Positions 19,695 to 27,285 of a DNA stretch of 64,000 bases are shown here, piece by piece. This DNA comes from Bacillus sp. AFS006103 (GTDB taxonomy: Bacteria > Bacillota > Bacilli > Bacillales > Cytobacillaceae). A model generated the notes under the pieces. That model was not told the origin of the DNA. It ran no database searches and saw nothing but the letters and a program-made list of their open reading frames with translations. The position numbers and the translations under genes were made by a program. Each line of letters begins with the position of its first letter. Positions within the stretch are counted from its first letter, which is position 1. The stretch is from positions 24,111 through 88,110 of the forward strand of contig NTXX01000003.1 in the NCBI GenBank assembly GCA_002559145.1, given 5' to 3'.

Positions 19695-20270
19695 GTGCCA
19701 GACGTATTAGAAGCTGTTAAAAATGTTTTGCAATCTTTGATGGACGATGAGCCCAAACCACCCTTACATGTTGGTGAGGTTATGACTTTCTGGTCATTCC
19801 TTTCTGAGGTGGCGGGGGAACAAGTACATTCAGAAGCAGGCATTAATAGTACAACTGACCCCGAATTGAGGAAAGCTTTTCATGCTGCCGTAAAAATGTT
19901 CAAATCTCAGAAAGAACGACTAACAGCATTTATGAGAATAGAAGGAGTCCCTTTACCACCTTTAAGTGAATCTAAGCCAATCTCCGATCCAAATATGGTA
20001 CCGTTTGGCGTCAAGTTGACGGATGATGAACTTGCAAACAGCATTGGTATAAAAATATATCTAGGTATTTCATATTGTGCTACCGCCATAATTGAGTCGA
20101 TACGCACCGATGTTGGTTTATTATGGGTTGAATTTTTACAGGAATACATGACATTTGGAGTAACCATAAAAACACTAATGAAAAGAAGAGGATGGCTTAA
20201 AGTGCCGCCTTACTATTTTCCACCCGGTTCACCCAGTCAATGGCAGAATGAAAGCAATCAAAATATATAA
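19695..20270 (+). CDS. DUF3231 family protein, copy 2
   Basis: The product is 191 aa, a tandem paralogue of the gene before it. The GTG at 19695 is chosen because it gives a PDVLEAVKNVLQSL N-terminus that aligns with copy 1 and has GGAAGGTG six bases upstream. The other in-frame GTG at 19686 lies inside that ribosome site. Divergence is highest in the last 60 residues. A U-tailed hairpin follows about 70 bases downstream, so the pair forms a two-gene unit made by tandem duplication. Function is unknown. Confidence 0.8.
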   Translation: MPDVLEAVKNVLQSLMDDEPKPPLHVGEVMTFWSFLSEVAGEQVHSEAGINSTTDPELRKAFHAAVKMFKSQKERLTAFMRIEGVPLPPLSESKPISDPNMVPFGVKLTDDELANSIGIKIYLGISYCATAIIESIRTDVGLLWVEFLQEYMTFGVTIKTLMKRRGWLKVPPYYFPPGSPSQWQNESNQNI

Positions 20271-20337
20271 ATGTTCTGAAACTAGTATGGACCGAAGTCT
20301 ATTACTTGTTCATCTGAGGGGTACTTTCTAGAAGATA

Positions 20338-20367
20338 CGGCTGTCTTAAAGAGGCAGCTTTTTCTTG
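20338..20367 (+). terminator. Terminator of the DUF3231 pair
   Basis: GCTGTCT pairs with AGGCAGC (one G-U pair) around a five-base loop, followed by TTTTTC. The preceding bases (AGAAGATACGGCTGTCTTAA) recur upstream of the pair at 18683-18702, in a copy whose right arm has decayed. Confidence 0.75.
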
Positions 20368-20516
20368 TTGTGGAGACACCTATGTTTGAATGGAGAAAAT
20401 AATCAAATTTAAATAAATGGAAAAAGAAGCACTTTTAAAAAATTCATGCACATTTTTGAATCATTCAGCATATAGTAACTTCTGTGAGAAATTTTTCTAG
20501 GAAGGAAGTAAGAACA

Positions 20517-20654
20517 ATGAATAACATTCAATTCAAAACATCAAAGGAAAACGACTGTAAAAATGGAGGGAATGGATATAAAATTGTTGAGATCAATGTC
20601 TCGGATCCAAATGAAAATTTATTTGCCGTAGTTACACCTATTAAAAAACAATAA
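20517..20654 (+). CDS. Small hypothetical protein of 45 aa
   Basis: This 45-codon frame has a very good ribosome site (AGGAAGGAAG, 8-9 bases before ATG). The soluble, slightly acidic product has a C-terminal pattern SDPNENLFAVVTPIKK that looks like a short folded strand pair. I do not recognise the family. A weak hairpin (AGAGAGA/TCTCTCT) follows the stop. The ribosome site and codon use make it likely real. Confidence 0.55.
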   Translation: MNNIQFKTSKENDCKNGGNGYKIVEINVSDPNENLFAVVTPIKKQ

Positions 20655-21215
20655 GAGAGAGAATCTCTCTAATTAGTTGAAGATCCTTTTTTTAATACAT
20701 AGAAAGATAGTTTCCATTACTAGTCCACTATGATATTTAAAAGAAGTGAAACGAAATTCAGATGGAAAGGTTTGGGAGTTAAATATTATAAACTATGATA
20801 ATAATTAATAGTAAATGTCAGGTTAAGAAAGTTGTCTATGCATTAAGACAGTCCTCTTATTCCGATTAGGGTTTTTTTAGACTCTGTTATAGCTGAATGT
20901 TGATTTTATTGTGTTTGAAAAATAAGCGGAAAAATTCCGTTTAAATTGGGAAATACCCATATTTCCTTGAAAATAAAGGAAGTTTTTCCGGTTATATGAT
21001 CTAAATCTTTGGATTTTATCTTATTTAGAGCAGTTAGTCGGAAAATGTCCGCTTATATCTGCTTCCTAAGCTTCCTCTATATACAATAGCCGGAAATTCT
21101 CCGCTTATGAATTCTCATATCTACACGAAAATTAACAATTATGATCTATTTTTCAATAGGGTGGCAAATTTTTTTTTCAAGTAAGTCCCTATAGAATATT
21201 TATTAACCAAAAGCA
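20655..21215. other. Gene-free stretch with dispersed short repeats
   Basis: There is no supportable gene here. It holds a T-rich terminator-like segment near 20870 and four copies of a CGGAAA-N-TCCGCTTAT-type element, listed separately. The composition is very AT-rich. Confidence 0.6.
20923..21108. repeat. Four copies of a short GCGGAAAATTCCGCTTA-like element
   Basis: Imperfect palindromic units lie at about 20923-20945, 20971-20997, 21035-21058 and 21086-21108. They share the core CGGAAAA-N-TCCGCTTAT with one to four changes each; the second is the most diverged. They resemble small dispersed intergenic repeats of bacilli. Confidence 0.6.
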
Positions 21216-21244
21216 AACCCCTTCAGAAAAAGTGAAGGGGTTGT
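21216..21244 (-). terminator. Terminator of the EamA transporter gene
   Basis: AACCCCTTC pairs with GAAGGGGTT around nine bases; on the minus strand a T-rich run follows. A one-armed copy of the same sequence lies at 16714-16733. Confidence 0.8.
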
Positions 21245-21250
21245 TGTATA

Positions 21251-22126
21251 CTATTTTTTCTCCATAATAACCAATAAAACACCAATAAGAATGAGGATGG
21301 AGCCCATCCAAAACGTTATACCAATGTACTCTCCTAGAACTACCCAACCGAGTAAGGTCCCAACTACGGGTTGAAAGAAGAAAAATATCCCTCCACTGGA
21401 GGCATTGAGCATTTGTAATCCACGATTCCAAAGTAGAAATCCGCCTGCTGTTGAGACAATACCCAAATATAAGATGCCTCCCCAAATGGTCGGGTGAGTC
21501 AGTTGAGAGATATTAATTGCGTGTAACCGAGGCAAAACAAAAGGTGTTAACACGATTAGAGCTACTAAGATGGAATAGGTCGTTACCACAATTTGTGAAT
21601 AATCACTCGGTACAAGCTTTATGAGTACCGACATGAGCGCCCAGGTTAAAGCAGCAATAATTAGTGAAATCCCACCAAGTGTACTGGAAAAGTTCACATG
21701 ACTGACTCCAACAATGAGAAAAACCCCAATTGTCGCTAAACAAACGGAGAGTCCCTTTTTTAACGTCACCTCGTCTTTAAGGAGTAAGCGAGCAAATATA
21801 ACCATAAATGCTGGTGTTGAAGATGTAATGATAGCTCCCATTTGTGCGGAGGACAGCATGGTCCCCGTTTCCTGTGTAACAATTGAAATGGCGTTACCAA
21901 TGATTCCAATGGCTATGATTATTAAGAAATGACGTTTATCGATTCGCCATTTTTGTCGTGTAATGAAGCCGATAATGAGAAGTGTGACAATAGCGACAAG
22001 GTAACGCATCCAGACAAGTTCCAGTGGGGGTATGACCGATACCACAATTTTAACAACAACGTACATCCCGCCCCAAATACTAGAGGCTAAAGCTAAATAG
22101 ATAGAACCTAATAAGCTGTTTTTCAA
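21251..22126 (-). CDS. EamA/DMT-family transporter
   Basis: The product is about 291 aa with ten hydrophobic segments in two EamA repeats (SSIWGGMYVVVK in the first, GISLIIAALTWALMSVLIK in the second). This is the fold of drug/metabolite transporters that export amino acids or other small metabolites. The start is taken as the TTG at 22126 because ACGGAGGG lies eight bases upstream and the product then begins directly at the first membrane segment. An in-frame ATG 66 bases further upstream has no ribosome site. Monocistronic; the substrate is unknown. Confidence 0.85.
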   Translation of the reverse strand: MKNSLLGSIYLALASSIWGGMYVVVKIVVSVIPPLELVWMRYLVAIVTLLIIGFITRQKWRIDKRHFLIIIAIGIIGNAISIVTQETGTMLSSAQMGAIITSSTPAFMVIFARLLLKDEVTLKKGLSVCLATIGVFLIVGVSHVNFSSTLGGISLIIAALTWALMSVLIKLVPSDYSQIVVTTYSILVALIVLTPFVLPRLHAINISQLTHPTIWGGILYLGIVSTAGGFLLWNRGLQMLNASSGGIFFFFQPVVGTLLGWVVLGEYIGITFWMGSILILIGVLLVIMEKK

Positions 22127-22380
22127 TTTATATTCCCTCCGTTTTTTAGTTAGGTCGAAATTGCCCTTACGGAGAGATGTAGTCACCTTCACTCCATTAA
22201 GAGCAGAAGTGAGCTACTGGTACATCATTTTCAAATAATGGAATCCAATACATTTTCATTCACCTCAAGTCCAATCGATCGACAATTATCTGTGATTTAT
22301 TGTAACAGAATATTAAGATTATTAACATAAATTTGATGGGCGAGCGTTTAATCCAATACTTTACAATTGACAAAATGAAC

Positions 22381-22428
22381 TGTAACGCTTAAATTTACAG
22401 TATAGAAACTGTAATGTTTTTTATTACA
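22381..22428. promoter_or_regulatory. Two tandem TGTAA-N9-TTACA operators before the spx-type gene
   Basis: Inverted repeats lie at 22381-22399 and 22410-22428, both with exactly nine bases between half-sites and starts 29 bp apart. The flanking AC/GT extends several half-sites to ACTGTAA. A TTGACA hexamer lies just upstream (22368-22373), so bound protein would block or control the promoter. The same motif occurs before four more genes or sites in the window. Confidence 0.7.
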
Positions 22429-22474
22429 TTTAAAAGTGAATAAAACAAAAAACACCTAAGGAGTGTGTAGAAGT

Positions 22475-22870
22475 ATGGTGACTCTATATACCACACCTAG
22501 CTGTGGTTCTTGCCGAAAAGCAAAAGCTTGGCTTGAGGAACATCAAATCGACTATATGGAAAGAAACATCTTATCTAATCCGCTCACTGTCGATGAAATT
22601 AAATCAATTCTTCGCATGACAGAAGAAGGGACTAGCGAAATTATTTCCACGAATTCAAAGGCGTTCCAAGAATTAAACGTAAATATTGAATCCCTACCGC
22701 TTAATGAATTGTACAAATTAATAATCGAGCATCCCAAAATGGTGCGCCGGCCAATTATCCTAGACGAAAAAAGATTACAGGTTGGCTATAACGAGGACGA
22801 AATTCGTAGTTTTCTGCCCCGTAGAGTTCGATCATATTTGTACACCGAATTACAAAAAAGGGCAAATTAA
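22475..22870 (+). CDS. spx: Spx/ArsC-family redox transcriptional regulator
   Basis: The product is 131 aa, exactly the length of Spx, which binds the RNA polymerase alpha subunit and switches transcription under thiol stress. It starts [21 protein letters not shown] with the redox pair Cys10-Cys13. The segments [14 protein letters not shown] and [21 protein letters not shown] are almost as in Bacillus subtilis Spx. The ATG at 22475 is chosen over the GTG 12 bases upstream because AAGGAG lies 11 bases before it and the length then fits. It lacks the usual chromosomal spx neighbours, so it may be a second copy. Two TGTAA-N9-TTACA sites precede it, and a small stress-type gene follows at 41 bases. 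Confidence 0.9.
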   Translation: MVTLYTTPSCGSCRKAKAWLEEHQIDYMERNILSNPLTVDEIKSILRMTEEGTSEIISTNSKAFQELNVNIESLPLNELYKLIIEHPKMVRRPIILDEKRLQVGYNEDEIRSFLPRRVRSYLYTELQKRAN

Positions 22871-22911
22871 GGGGCAGGCCAATACAGAAATTTTAATAGG
22901 AGGAAAAAAGG

Positions 22912-23046
22912 ATGATTGAAGTATTTGTGAAAGTAAATTTTAATAATCAAAACTACCATACTAACGTGATTGTGAAAAAAGATATAACTTGGGAAAAAAT
23001 TAAACGAATAGCAGAAGAACAGGTCAAAAAACAATGGGGCATATAA
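22912..23046 (+). CDS. Small protein of 44 aa, BA3454-like stress protein
   Basis: This 44-codon frame lies 41 bases behind the spx-type gene with an AGGAGG ribosome site. The product (VEVFVKVNFNNQNYHTNVIV-like start, EEQVKKQW near the end) resembles the very short BA3454 family of stress-response proteins in bacilli; this match is from memory and tentative. No terminator separates it from spx, so it is probably co-transcribed and under the same operators. Confidence 0.6.
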   Translation: MIEVFVKVNFNNQNYHTNVIVKKDITWEKIKRIAEEQVKKQWGI

Positions 23047-23095
23047 ATCGAATCTGCTTACCATGAAACACTAAGCTAAAGTCTTGACTAACTTA

Positions 23096-23110
23096 ACTGT
23101 AATGTACAGT
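23096..23110. promoter_or_regulatory. ACTGTA-N3-TACAGT inverted repeat before Rrf2 gene 1
   Basis: A perfect six-base inverted repeat with three-base spacing lies about 80 bp upstream of the first Rrf2 gene. It contains the ACTGTAA half-site of the TGTAA-N9-TTACA operators but in a compact arrangement. Confidence 0.5.
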
Positions 23111-23187
23111 ACGTTAATTTTTATAAAAATGCTGACCATAAATGTATTAGTAAATATAGATGAAAAGTTGTCTTAGGAGGCAAGCTC

Positions 23188-23601
23188 ATGAATAGTGATT
23201 TTACTCTTGCCATTCATAGTTTAACTTTTCTTGCGTTACAGACGGACCGCATGTCAACAAGTGAGGCCATCTCTGAAAGTGCTGGCGTCCATCCGGTACG
23301 TATACGAAAAGTGCTAAGTTTGTTAAAGAAACATGGATTTATTAAATCAAAAGAGGGAACAGGCGGCGGATTTATTTTTGCCCTAGATCTAAGTGAAGTG
23401 AATCTTTGGGATATCTATAGGATAACATCAGAAGGTGCACTAAAGCCCAAGTGTCCAGAATCCAATGAAACATGTATTGTTGGAGCGAATATGGAAAGAA
23501 TTCTATGTAGCATTTTCTTTGGTGTGGAAGAACATATGGGAGAATATTTAAAGGAGTATACAATCAAAGAAGTTGTTAATCTTGTAAATAAGCGGCAATA
23601 A
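23188..23601 (+). CDS. Rrf2-family transcriptional regulator, copy 1
   Basis: The product is 137 aa. The N-terminal winged helix-turn-helix (MSTSEAISESAGVHPVRIRKVLSLLKKHGFI) and the wing GTGGGFIFA are typical of Rrf2 proteins, closest to the YwnA type. Three cysteines in the region CPESNETCIVG...LC could bind an Fe-S cluster or sense thiols; spacing differs from NsrR and IscR. The start has AGGAGG. The IDEAL-domain gene follows with a TGTAA-N9-TTACA site between, suggesting this regulator or its paralogue (38214) binds that motif. About 45 percent alike to the paralogue by eye. Confidence 0.88.
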   Translation: MNSDFTLAIHSLTFLALQTDRMSTSEAISESAGVHPVRIRKVLSLLKKHGFIKSKEGTGGGFIFALDLSEVNLWDIYRITSEGALKPKCPESNETCIVGANMERILCSIFFGVEEHMGEYLKEYTIKEVVNLVNKRQ

Positions 23602-23633
23602 ACAGGTTTATGGCTGTTGATTTCTATATAAAA

Positions 23634-23652
23634 TGTAATGAAAAAAGTTACA
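23634..23652. promoter_or_regulatory. TGTAA-N9-TTACA operator before IDEAL gene 1
   Basis: A perfect inverted repeat with nine-base spacing, 57 bp before the start of the IDEAL-domain gene and after the Rrf2 stop. It is the third site of the shared motif. Confidence 0.65.
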
Positions 23653-23708
23653 GTTAAACCTCATATCCTATAGGATCGAACTTAAAATAATTCAAGAAGG
23701 TGAAAAAA

Positions 23709-24053
23709 GTGTTCTCAAATAATAATACTCTATTAAAAACAGGTGATTGGATTAAGGCGGAATCATGGGATGGCGAATTAATAATCGGTTATATTGAAGC
23801 ACTATCTAGTATAGAAGGAGTATTGAAGGTCAAGGTAGTTACAAGTGACAATAACCAAACGGTTGGCAAAACCATACCGATTATAAGCCAACAGGTTAAA
23901 AAACTGCCTGTTTCAAATGTAACCAATAAAGCACAAATTGAATTTCTCCTAGACTTGGCATTATTAACAGGGGATAAGGAATGGTTTTTGGCGCTTTCCT
24001 CGGAGTTAAACGCCATGAAGCAGCTTGTTAACGGAGTCCATAGCGAACAGTGA
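23709..24053 (+). CDS. IDEAL-domain protein, copy 1
   Basis: The product is 114 aa. Residues about 10-65 form a small SH3-like beta domain (GDWIKAESWDGELIIGYIE ... VGKTIPI). The C-terminal helix pair FLLDLALLTGDKEWFLALS fits the IDEAL domain, a short module found in several bacilli proteins with protein-contact roles. The GTG at 23709 is used because AGAAGG lies eight bases upstream; the GTG at 23700 overlaps that site. A homologue with the same domain order follows the second Rrf2 gene. The function is unknown; coupling to an Rrf2 regulator suggests redox stress. Confidence 0.7.
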   Translation: MFSNNNTLLKTGDWIKAESWDGELIIGYIEALSSIEGVLKVKVVTSDNNQTVGKTIPIISQQVKKLPVSNVTNKAQIEFLLDLALLTGDKEWFLALSSELNAMKQLVNGVHSEQ

Positions 24054-24067
24054 CCATCACTGTTCGC
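24043..24067 (+). terminator. Hairpin at the end of IDEAL gene 1
   Basis: GCGAACAGTGA pairs perfectly over 11 bp with TCACTGTTCGC around a three-base loop. The left arm contains the stop codon. There is no T tract, so it may stabilise the message end rather than terminate. Confidence 0.5.
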
Positions 24068-24140
24068 ATAAAAGAGTGCTTTGAAATTCTTTTACCATAT
24101 TATTTTAGAAGACGGAGGGAAAAGACCCATACCCAAGAAG

Positions 24141-24344
24141 TCACATCCAAAATAACTCTACACCGTTTTCTATATATATTGTGTTATCTAATCCGGTTTG
24201 GCTTTTCAGATATTCAAATACATTTTTTGCTATGCTTCTGATCGTCACGCTTAGCCCCAAGTTTTCAATCACGCGCGCGTAGCAGCAGATGATTAACGTA
24301 TCATTTTCTATGAATAAATGATAATAGATGGTTTCTTTCTGCAT
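24141..24344 (-). CDS. Doubtful 67-codon frame
   Basis: The frame has protein-like composition (alternating hydrophobic residues, then an NVFEYLKSQ helix) and stays open about 45 bases beyond its ATG, but no ribosome site is present and no family is recognised. It may be a relic. The 750-bp gap it lies in also holds an acyl-CoA ligase relic, a terminator and an operator-like array. Confidence 0.2.
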   Translation of the reverse strand: MQKETIYYHLFIENDTLIICCYARVIENLGLSVTIRSIAKNVFEYLKSQTGLDNTIYIENGVELFWM

Positions 24345-24441
24345 TTTCGAATAACAGTTGATAAATAGATATTCATCTGTTTTAGACGTTTAAATAATTT
24401 TATTATAATTATATTATGTTAACTTAGATAAGGAACAGCTG

Positions 24442-24586
24442 TTTATTATCCACTACAGTTCAAACGATGGATTTTAGGACTAATCTCCCGACTTCATCAG
24501 CTGGAAAATTATTAAAGAGATCTTTGAAAGAAGAATACAAAAATTCATCGCAGGAAATGGAAAAGTATAGAAAACTACAAAAATAG
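24442..24586 (+). pseudogene. C-terminal relic of an AMP-forming acyl-CoA ligase
   Basis: One frame reads FKRWI and, after a frameshift, the next reads NLPTSSAGKLLKRSLKEEY, matching the last conserved motif of AMP-binding ligases (PxTxxGKxLKR, with the catalytic lysine). The frame ends in TAG right before a terminator, so the natural 3' end of the gene survives while the rest is gone. Confidence 0.6.
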
Positions 24587-24590
24587 GAAT

Positions 24591-24613
24591 CCGTCTAAAT
24601 GGCGGTTTTTTTT
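24591..24613 (+). terminator. Terminator behind the ligase relic
   Basis: CCGTC pairs with GGCGG (one G-U) around TAAAT, followed by eight T residues. Confidence 0.75.
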
Positions 24614-24662
24614 ATTGGTATATCCATAGTACAATCTCGCGCTGCTCCCTCCTTTAATTTAA

Positions 24663-24698
24663 CCAACACATGTATATAAGGTGTTGGATAACCAACAC
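24663..24698. promoter_or_regulatory. Triple CCAACAC operator-like array
   Basis: CCAACAC occurs at 24663-24669 and 24692-24698, with its complement GTGTTGG at 24681-24687. The array sits about 110 bp before the YhgE-like gene, where a TetR-type regulator would bind; no regulator gene is adjacent. Confidence 0.55.
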
Positions 24699-24806
24699 AG
24701 CTGTTATTTCTGATTATTGAACTGAATTGGAATCAATTATAAAATCTAAAATATAATAAACAACAAGTTGTTCATTATTATATCAAAAAATGAAGGAGGT
24801 TAAAAT

Positions 24807-26015
24807 ATGTTCAAAAACAAACTGGTATTACTTTCACCGGTATTCGCATTGGCAATTATTTTTATTTTTTCTCTAACATTATTTCCATCAGTCCAGCCAC
24901 AACCCAAAAATCTGCCTATTGCCATCGTAAATGAGGATGAGGGAGTACAAATTCCTAATCAACCAGAAATGAATATGGGTAAAACCATCGTTGAAACAAT
25001 GGAAAAAAGTTCAAAAGCAACAACAGATGAAGACCCTGCTGTAAAATGGGTGGAAGTCAAAAGTTCAGAGGACGTATTAAAAGGGTTAGATCATCAAAAA
25101 TATTATGCTGCATTGGTGATTCCGAAAGATTTTAGTGCGAAGCAAGCATCGTTAAGGACACCAGCACCATCTTCACCTGATGTTCAAATCTATATCAATC
25201 AGGGAATGAATACAGCAGCTTCAACAATGGCAGGACAAATGTTGAATGGGATAATTGACAATATGAACATCAATGTTCGTACACAACTGCTAGATGGACT
25301 TGAAAAGCAAGGAGCAACACTAACGGCAAAACAAGCTGCAAGTCTAGCAACACCTATAACAAAAAGGGTTACAAATGTGAATGAAATTGGTACAAATAGT
25401 GCAAACGGAAATTCTCCTGTTTCCTTATTCCAACCATTATGGATGGGTAGTTTGGCGAGTGCCGCTATTATCTTTAACGCTGTTAGTAAAATATCCATTA
25501 CGAATCGAAAAGAGAACTTTTTCGCAAAGCTGGGACAAATTTTCATCGGTGCGATTGTTTCTCTTGTCGTCGGATTTGGTTTAACACTTCTAGCAGACGA
25601 GATGTTAGGATTTCATATTCCACAGTTTACGGATACAGCTTTATTCCTAACGATTACCTCTTTTAGCTTTTTCTTAATGATTTCAGCGGTGCTTTCGTGG
25701 TTGGGGATTAGAAGTATCGCTATTTTTGCCTTATTACTTTTCTTTGGGGCACCTCTATTGGCACTCGCACCTGAAATGATGTCTCCATTTTATCGAGATT
25801 GGATTTACTCATGGTTGCCGATGCGATTTATGATACAAGAGCTTCGAGAGTTATTCTTCTTCGGGAATGGATTATCTTGGAATTCGCATATATCTAGTCT
25901 TGTATGGATTGGATTAGCAAGTATAGTAATTATACTTGCTTCTGCCTTGAAACTAAGTTCAATAAAAGACATAACAAAAAACGAAAACAACAAAACCGTT
26001 GGCCAAAGCGACTGA
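24807..26015 (+). CDS. YhgE/Pip-like ABC-2 type membrane protein
   Basis: The product is 402 aa: one N-terminal membrane segment (about residues 10-28), a large extracytoplasmic region (PIAIVNEDEG, then VIPKDFS, to about residue 195), and five hydrophobic segments toward the C-terminus. This layout matches YhgE/Pip and DUF3533 proteins, relatives of ABC-2 permeases and type VII secretion-linked proteins. No ATPase gene is adjacent. The ribosome site is AAGGAGG. A CCAACAC operator-like array lies upstream and a strong terminator follows. Transport of lipids or drugs is only inference. Confidence 0.8.
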   Translation: MFKNKLVLLSPVFALAIIFIFSLTLFPSVQPQPKNLPIAIVNEDEGVQIPNQPEMNMGKTIVETMEKSSKATTDEDPAVKWVEVKSSEDVLKGLDHQKYYAALVIPKDFSAKQASLRTPAPSSPDVQIYINQGMNTAASTMAGQMLNGIIDNMNINVRTQLLDGLEKQGATLTAKQAASLATPITKRVTNVNEIGTNSANGNSPVSLFQPLWMGSLASAAIIFNAVSKISITNRKENFFAKLGQIFIGAIVSLVVGFGLTLLADEMLGFHIPQFTDTALFLTITSFSFFLMISAVLSWLGIRSIAIFALLLFFGAPLLALAPEMMSPFYRDWIYSWLPMRFMIQELRELFFFGNGLSWNSHISSLVWIGLASIVIILASALKLSSIKDITKNENNKTVGQSD

Positions 26016-26027
26016 TATCAGTTATAA

Positions 26028-26062
26028 AATAACACCAGCTCTTTGGAGTTGGTGTTATTTTC
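26028..26062 (+). terminator. Terminator of the YhgE-like gene
   Basis: AATAACACCAGCTC pairs with GAGTTGGTGTTATT (one G-U pair) around TTTG and is followed by T residues. Confidence 0.85.
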
Positions 26063-26295
26063 ATGTGCGCCATGGTTATAAATGTTATGCCCACAAGGTT
26101 TATCCCCTGAATCCAATTAAGGATAAGGGATTTTTTTGTATAAACTCACAAATGAAAGATGGCTATCAATCCTGTGCATTATGAAAGGGTTCACGGATTT
26201 GAGCACAAACTTCCGGTTTTTCTCATGTTTTTTATTGTGAATATTAGGTTTATTCAGTATATTTAATGTAATATTAGGGGAGTGAGGGAGGTAAA

Positions 26296-27126
26296 ATGAA
26301 TCCATCCTATTTTTATTTAAAACTAGAAACACATCAATTACATATGCCTTATAAAAATGAAAAACGGCGCGTGCGTGTTTTATTGCCGAAAAATTATGAT
26401 AAAGATGAGGCTGAAAATTATCCAGTTGTTTATATGCATGATGGACAAAATGTTTTCTACAGTAGTGAAGCTTATAGCGGGTATTCATGGAAAGTTATTC
26501 CGGCAATTAAACAAAACCCCGATTTACCGAAGATGATTGTTGTTGGTATAGATAACGCTGGACAAGATCGAATTAATGAATATACGCCTTGGAAAATTAC
26601 TGAAAGCCCACTTCCTGAAGATATTGAACTAGGCGGAAGAGGCGAGGAGTTTGCTGAGTTTGTTATGACAGTCGTGAAGCCGTTTATCGATACACATTAC
26701 CGAACTAAATCGGATAAATTTCATACAGCTATGATTGGCAGTTCACTTGGAGGAAATATTACGGCTTTTATGGGGATTGAATATAAAGATCAAATTGGTG
26801 GTTTAGGCATTTTTTCTTTAGCCAATTGGATTACAAATAAATCCTTTGACAGTTATATTGGTAAAAAAGATTTGGATCCTGAACAACGCGTGTACATTCA
26901 AGTGGGGACTCAGGAAGGCGATGATGCCGATCGACAATTGATGTATGGTAGTATGAAGCAGGCATATATCGATTGCTCGCTTAAGTATTACCAACAACTG
27001 ATAAAAGGCTCTGTTCCAATTGATAGCATTCGTTTAAACATTTTTGCGGATGAAGAACATAATGAAAAAGCTTGGGCAAAACACTTGCCAGAATGTTTAC
27101 GTTTCTTAAGTGAAAAGTGGTCTTGA
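26296..27126 (+). CDS. Alpha/beta-hydrolase esterase (EsteraseD-like)
   Basis: The product is 276 aa, cytosolic. Features of the putative-esterase family are YPVVYMHDGQNVF, the oxyanion segment MIVVGIDNAG, the nucleophile elbow MIGSSLGGN and a C-terminal catalytic His in DEEHNEKAW. Such enzymes cleave thio- or oxo-esters, including siderophore esters and S-formylglutathione. The ribosome site is GGGAGGT. It is the first of three genes (esterase, ATP-grasp ligase, esterase), separated by 159 bases from the second without an obvious terminator. The substrate is unknown. Confidence 0.8.
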   Translation: MNPSYFYLKLETHQLHMPYKNEKRRVRVLLPKNYDKDEAENYPVVYMHDGQNVFYSSEAYSGYSWKVIPAIKQNPDLPKMIVVGIDNAGQDRINEYTPWKITESPLPEDIELGGRGEEFAEFVMTVVKPFIDTHYRTKSDKFHTAMIGSSLGGNITAFMGIEYKDQIGGLGIFSLANWITNKSFDSYIGKKDLDPEQRVYIQVGTQEGDDADRQLMYGSMKQAYIDCSLKYYQQLIKGSVPIDSIRLNIFADEEHNEKAWAKHLPECLRFLSEKWS

Positions 27127-27285
27127 ATAAACTGAATAATTATATTGGACTGAACTTGATATGAGAGGAATCTATTACTTTTTTTGAATGTTTTTGAAGC
27201 TTAGATTGAATATCAATTGAAAAAATTGCACCTAAGTCCTGAAAAAAATAATGAATCTTTTGACTCTGAGGAAGGAGCTTTTTTT

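Noticed and set aside
22395..22414. Reading TTACAGT-N6-ACTGTAA as the operator unit before spx
   Set aside because: It is a perfect repeat, but it joins halves of two neighbouring TGTAA-N9-TTACA units, and only the N9 form recurs at the other genes.
26015..26184. A 61-codon plus frame starting just before the end of the YhgE-like gene
   Set aside because: It runs through the terminator hairpin and has no ribosome site.
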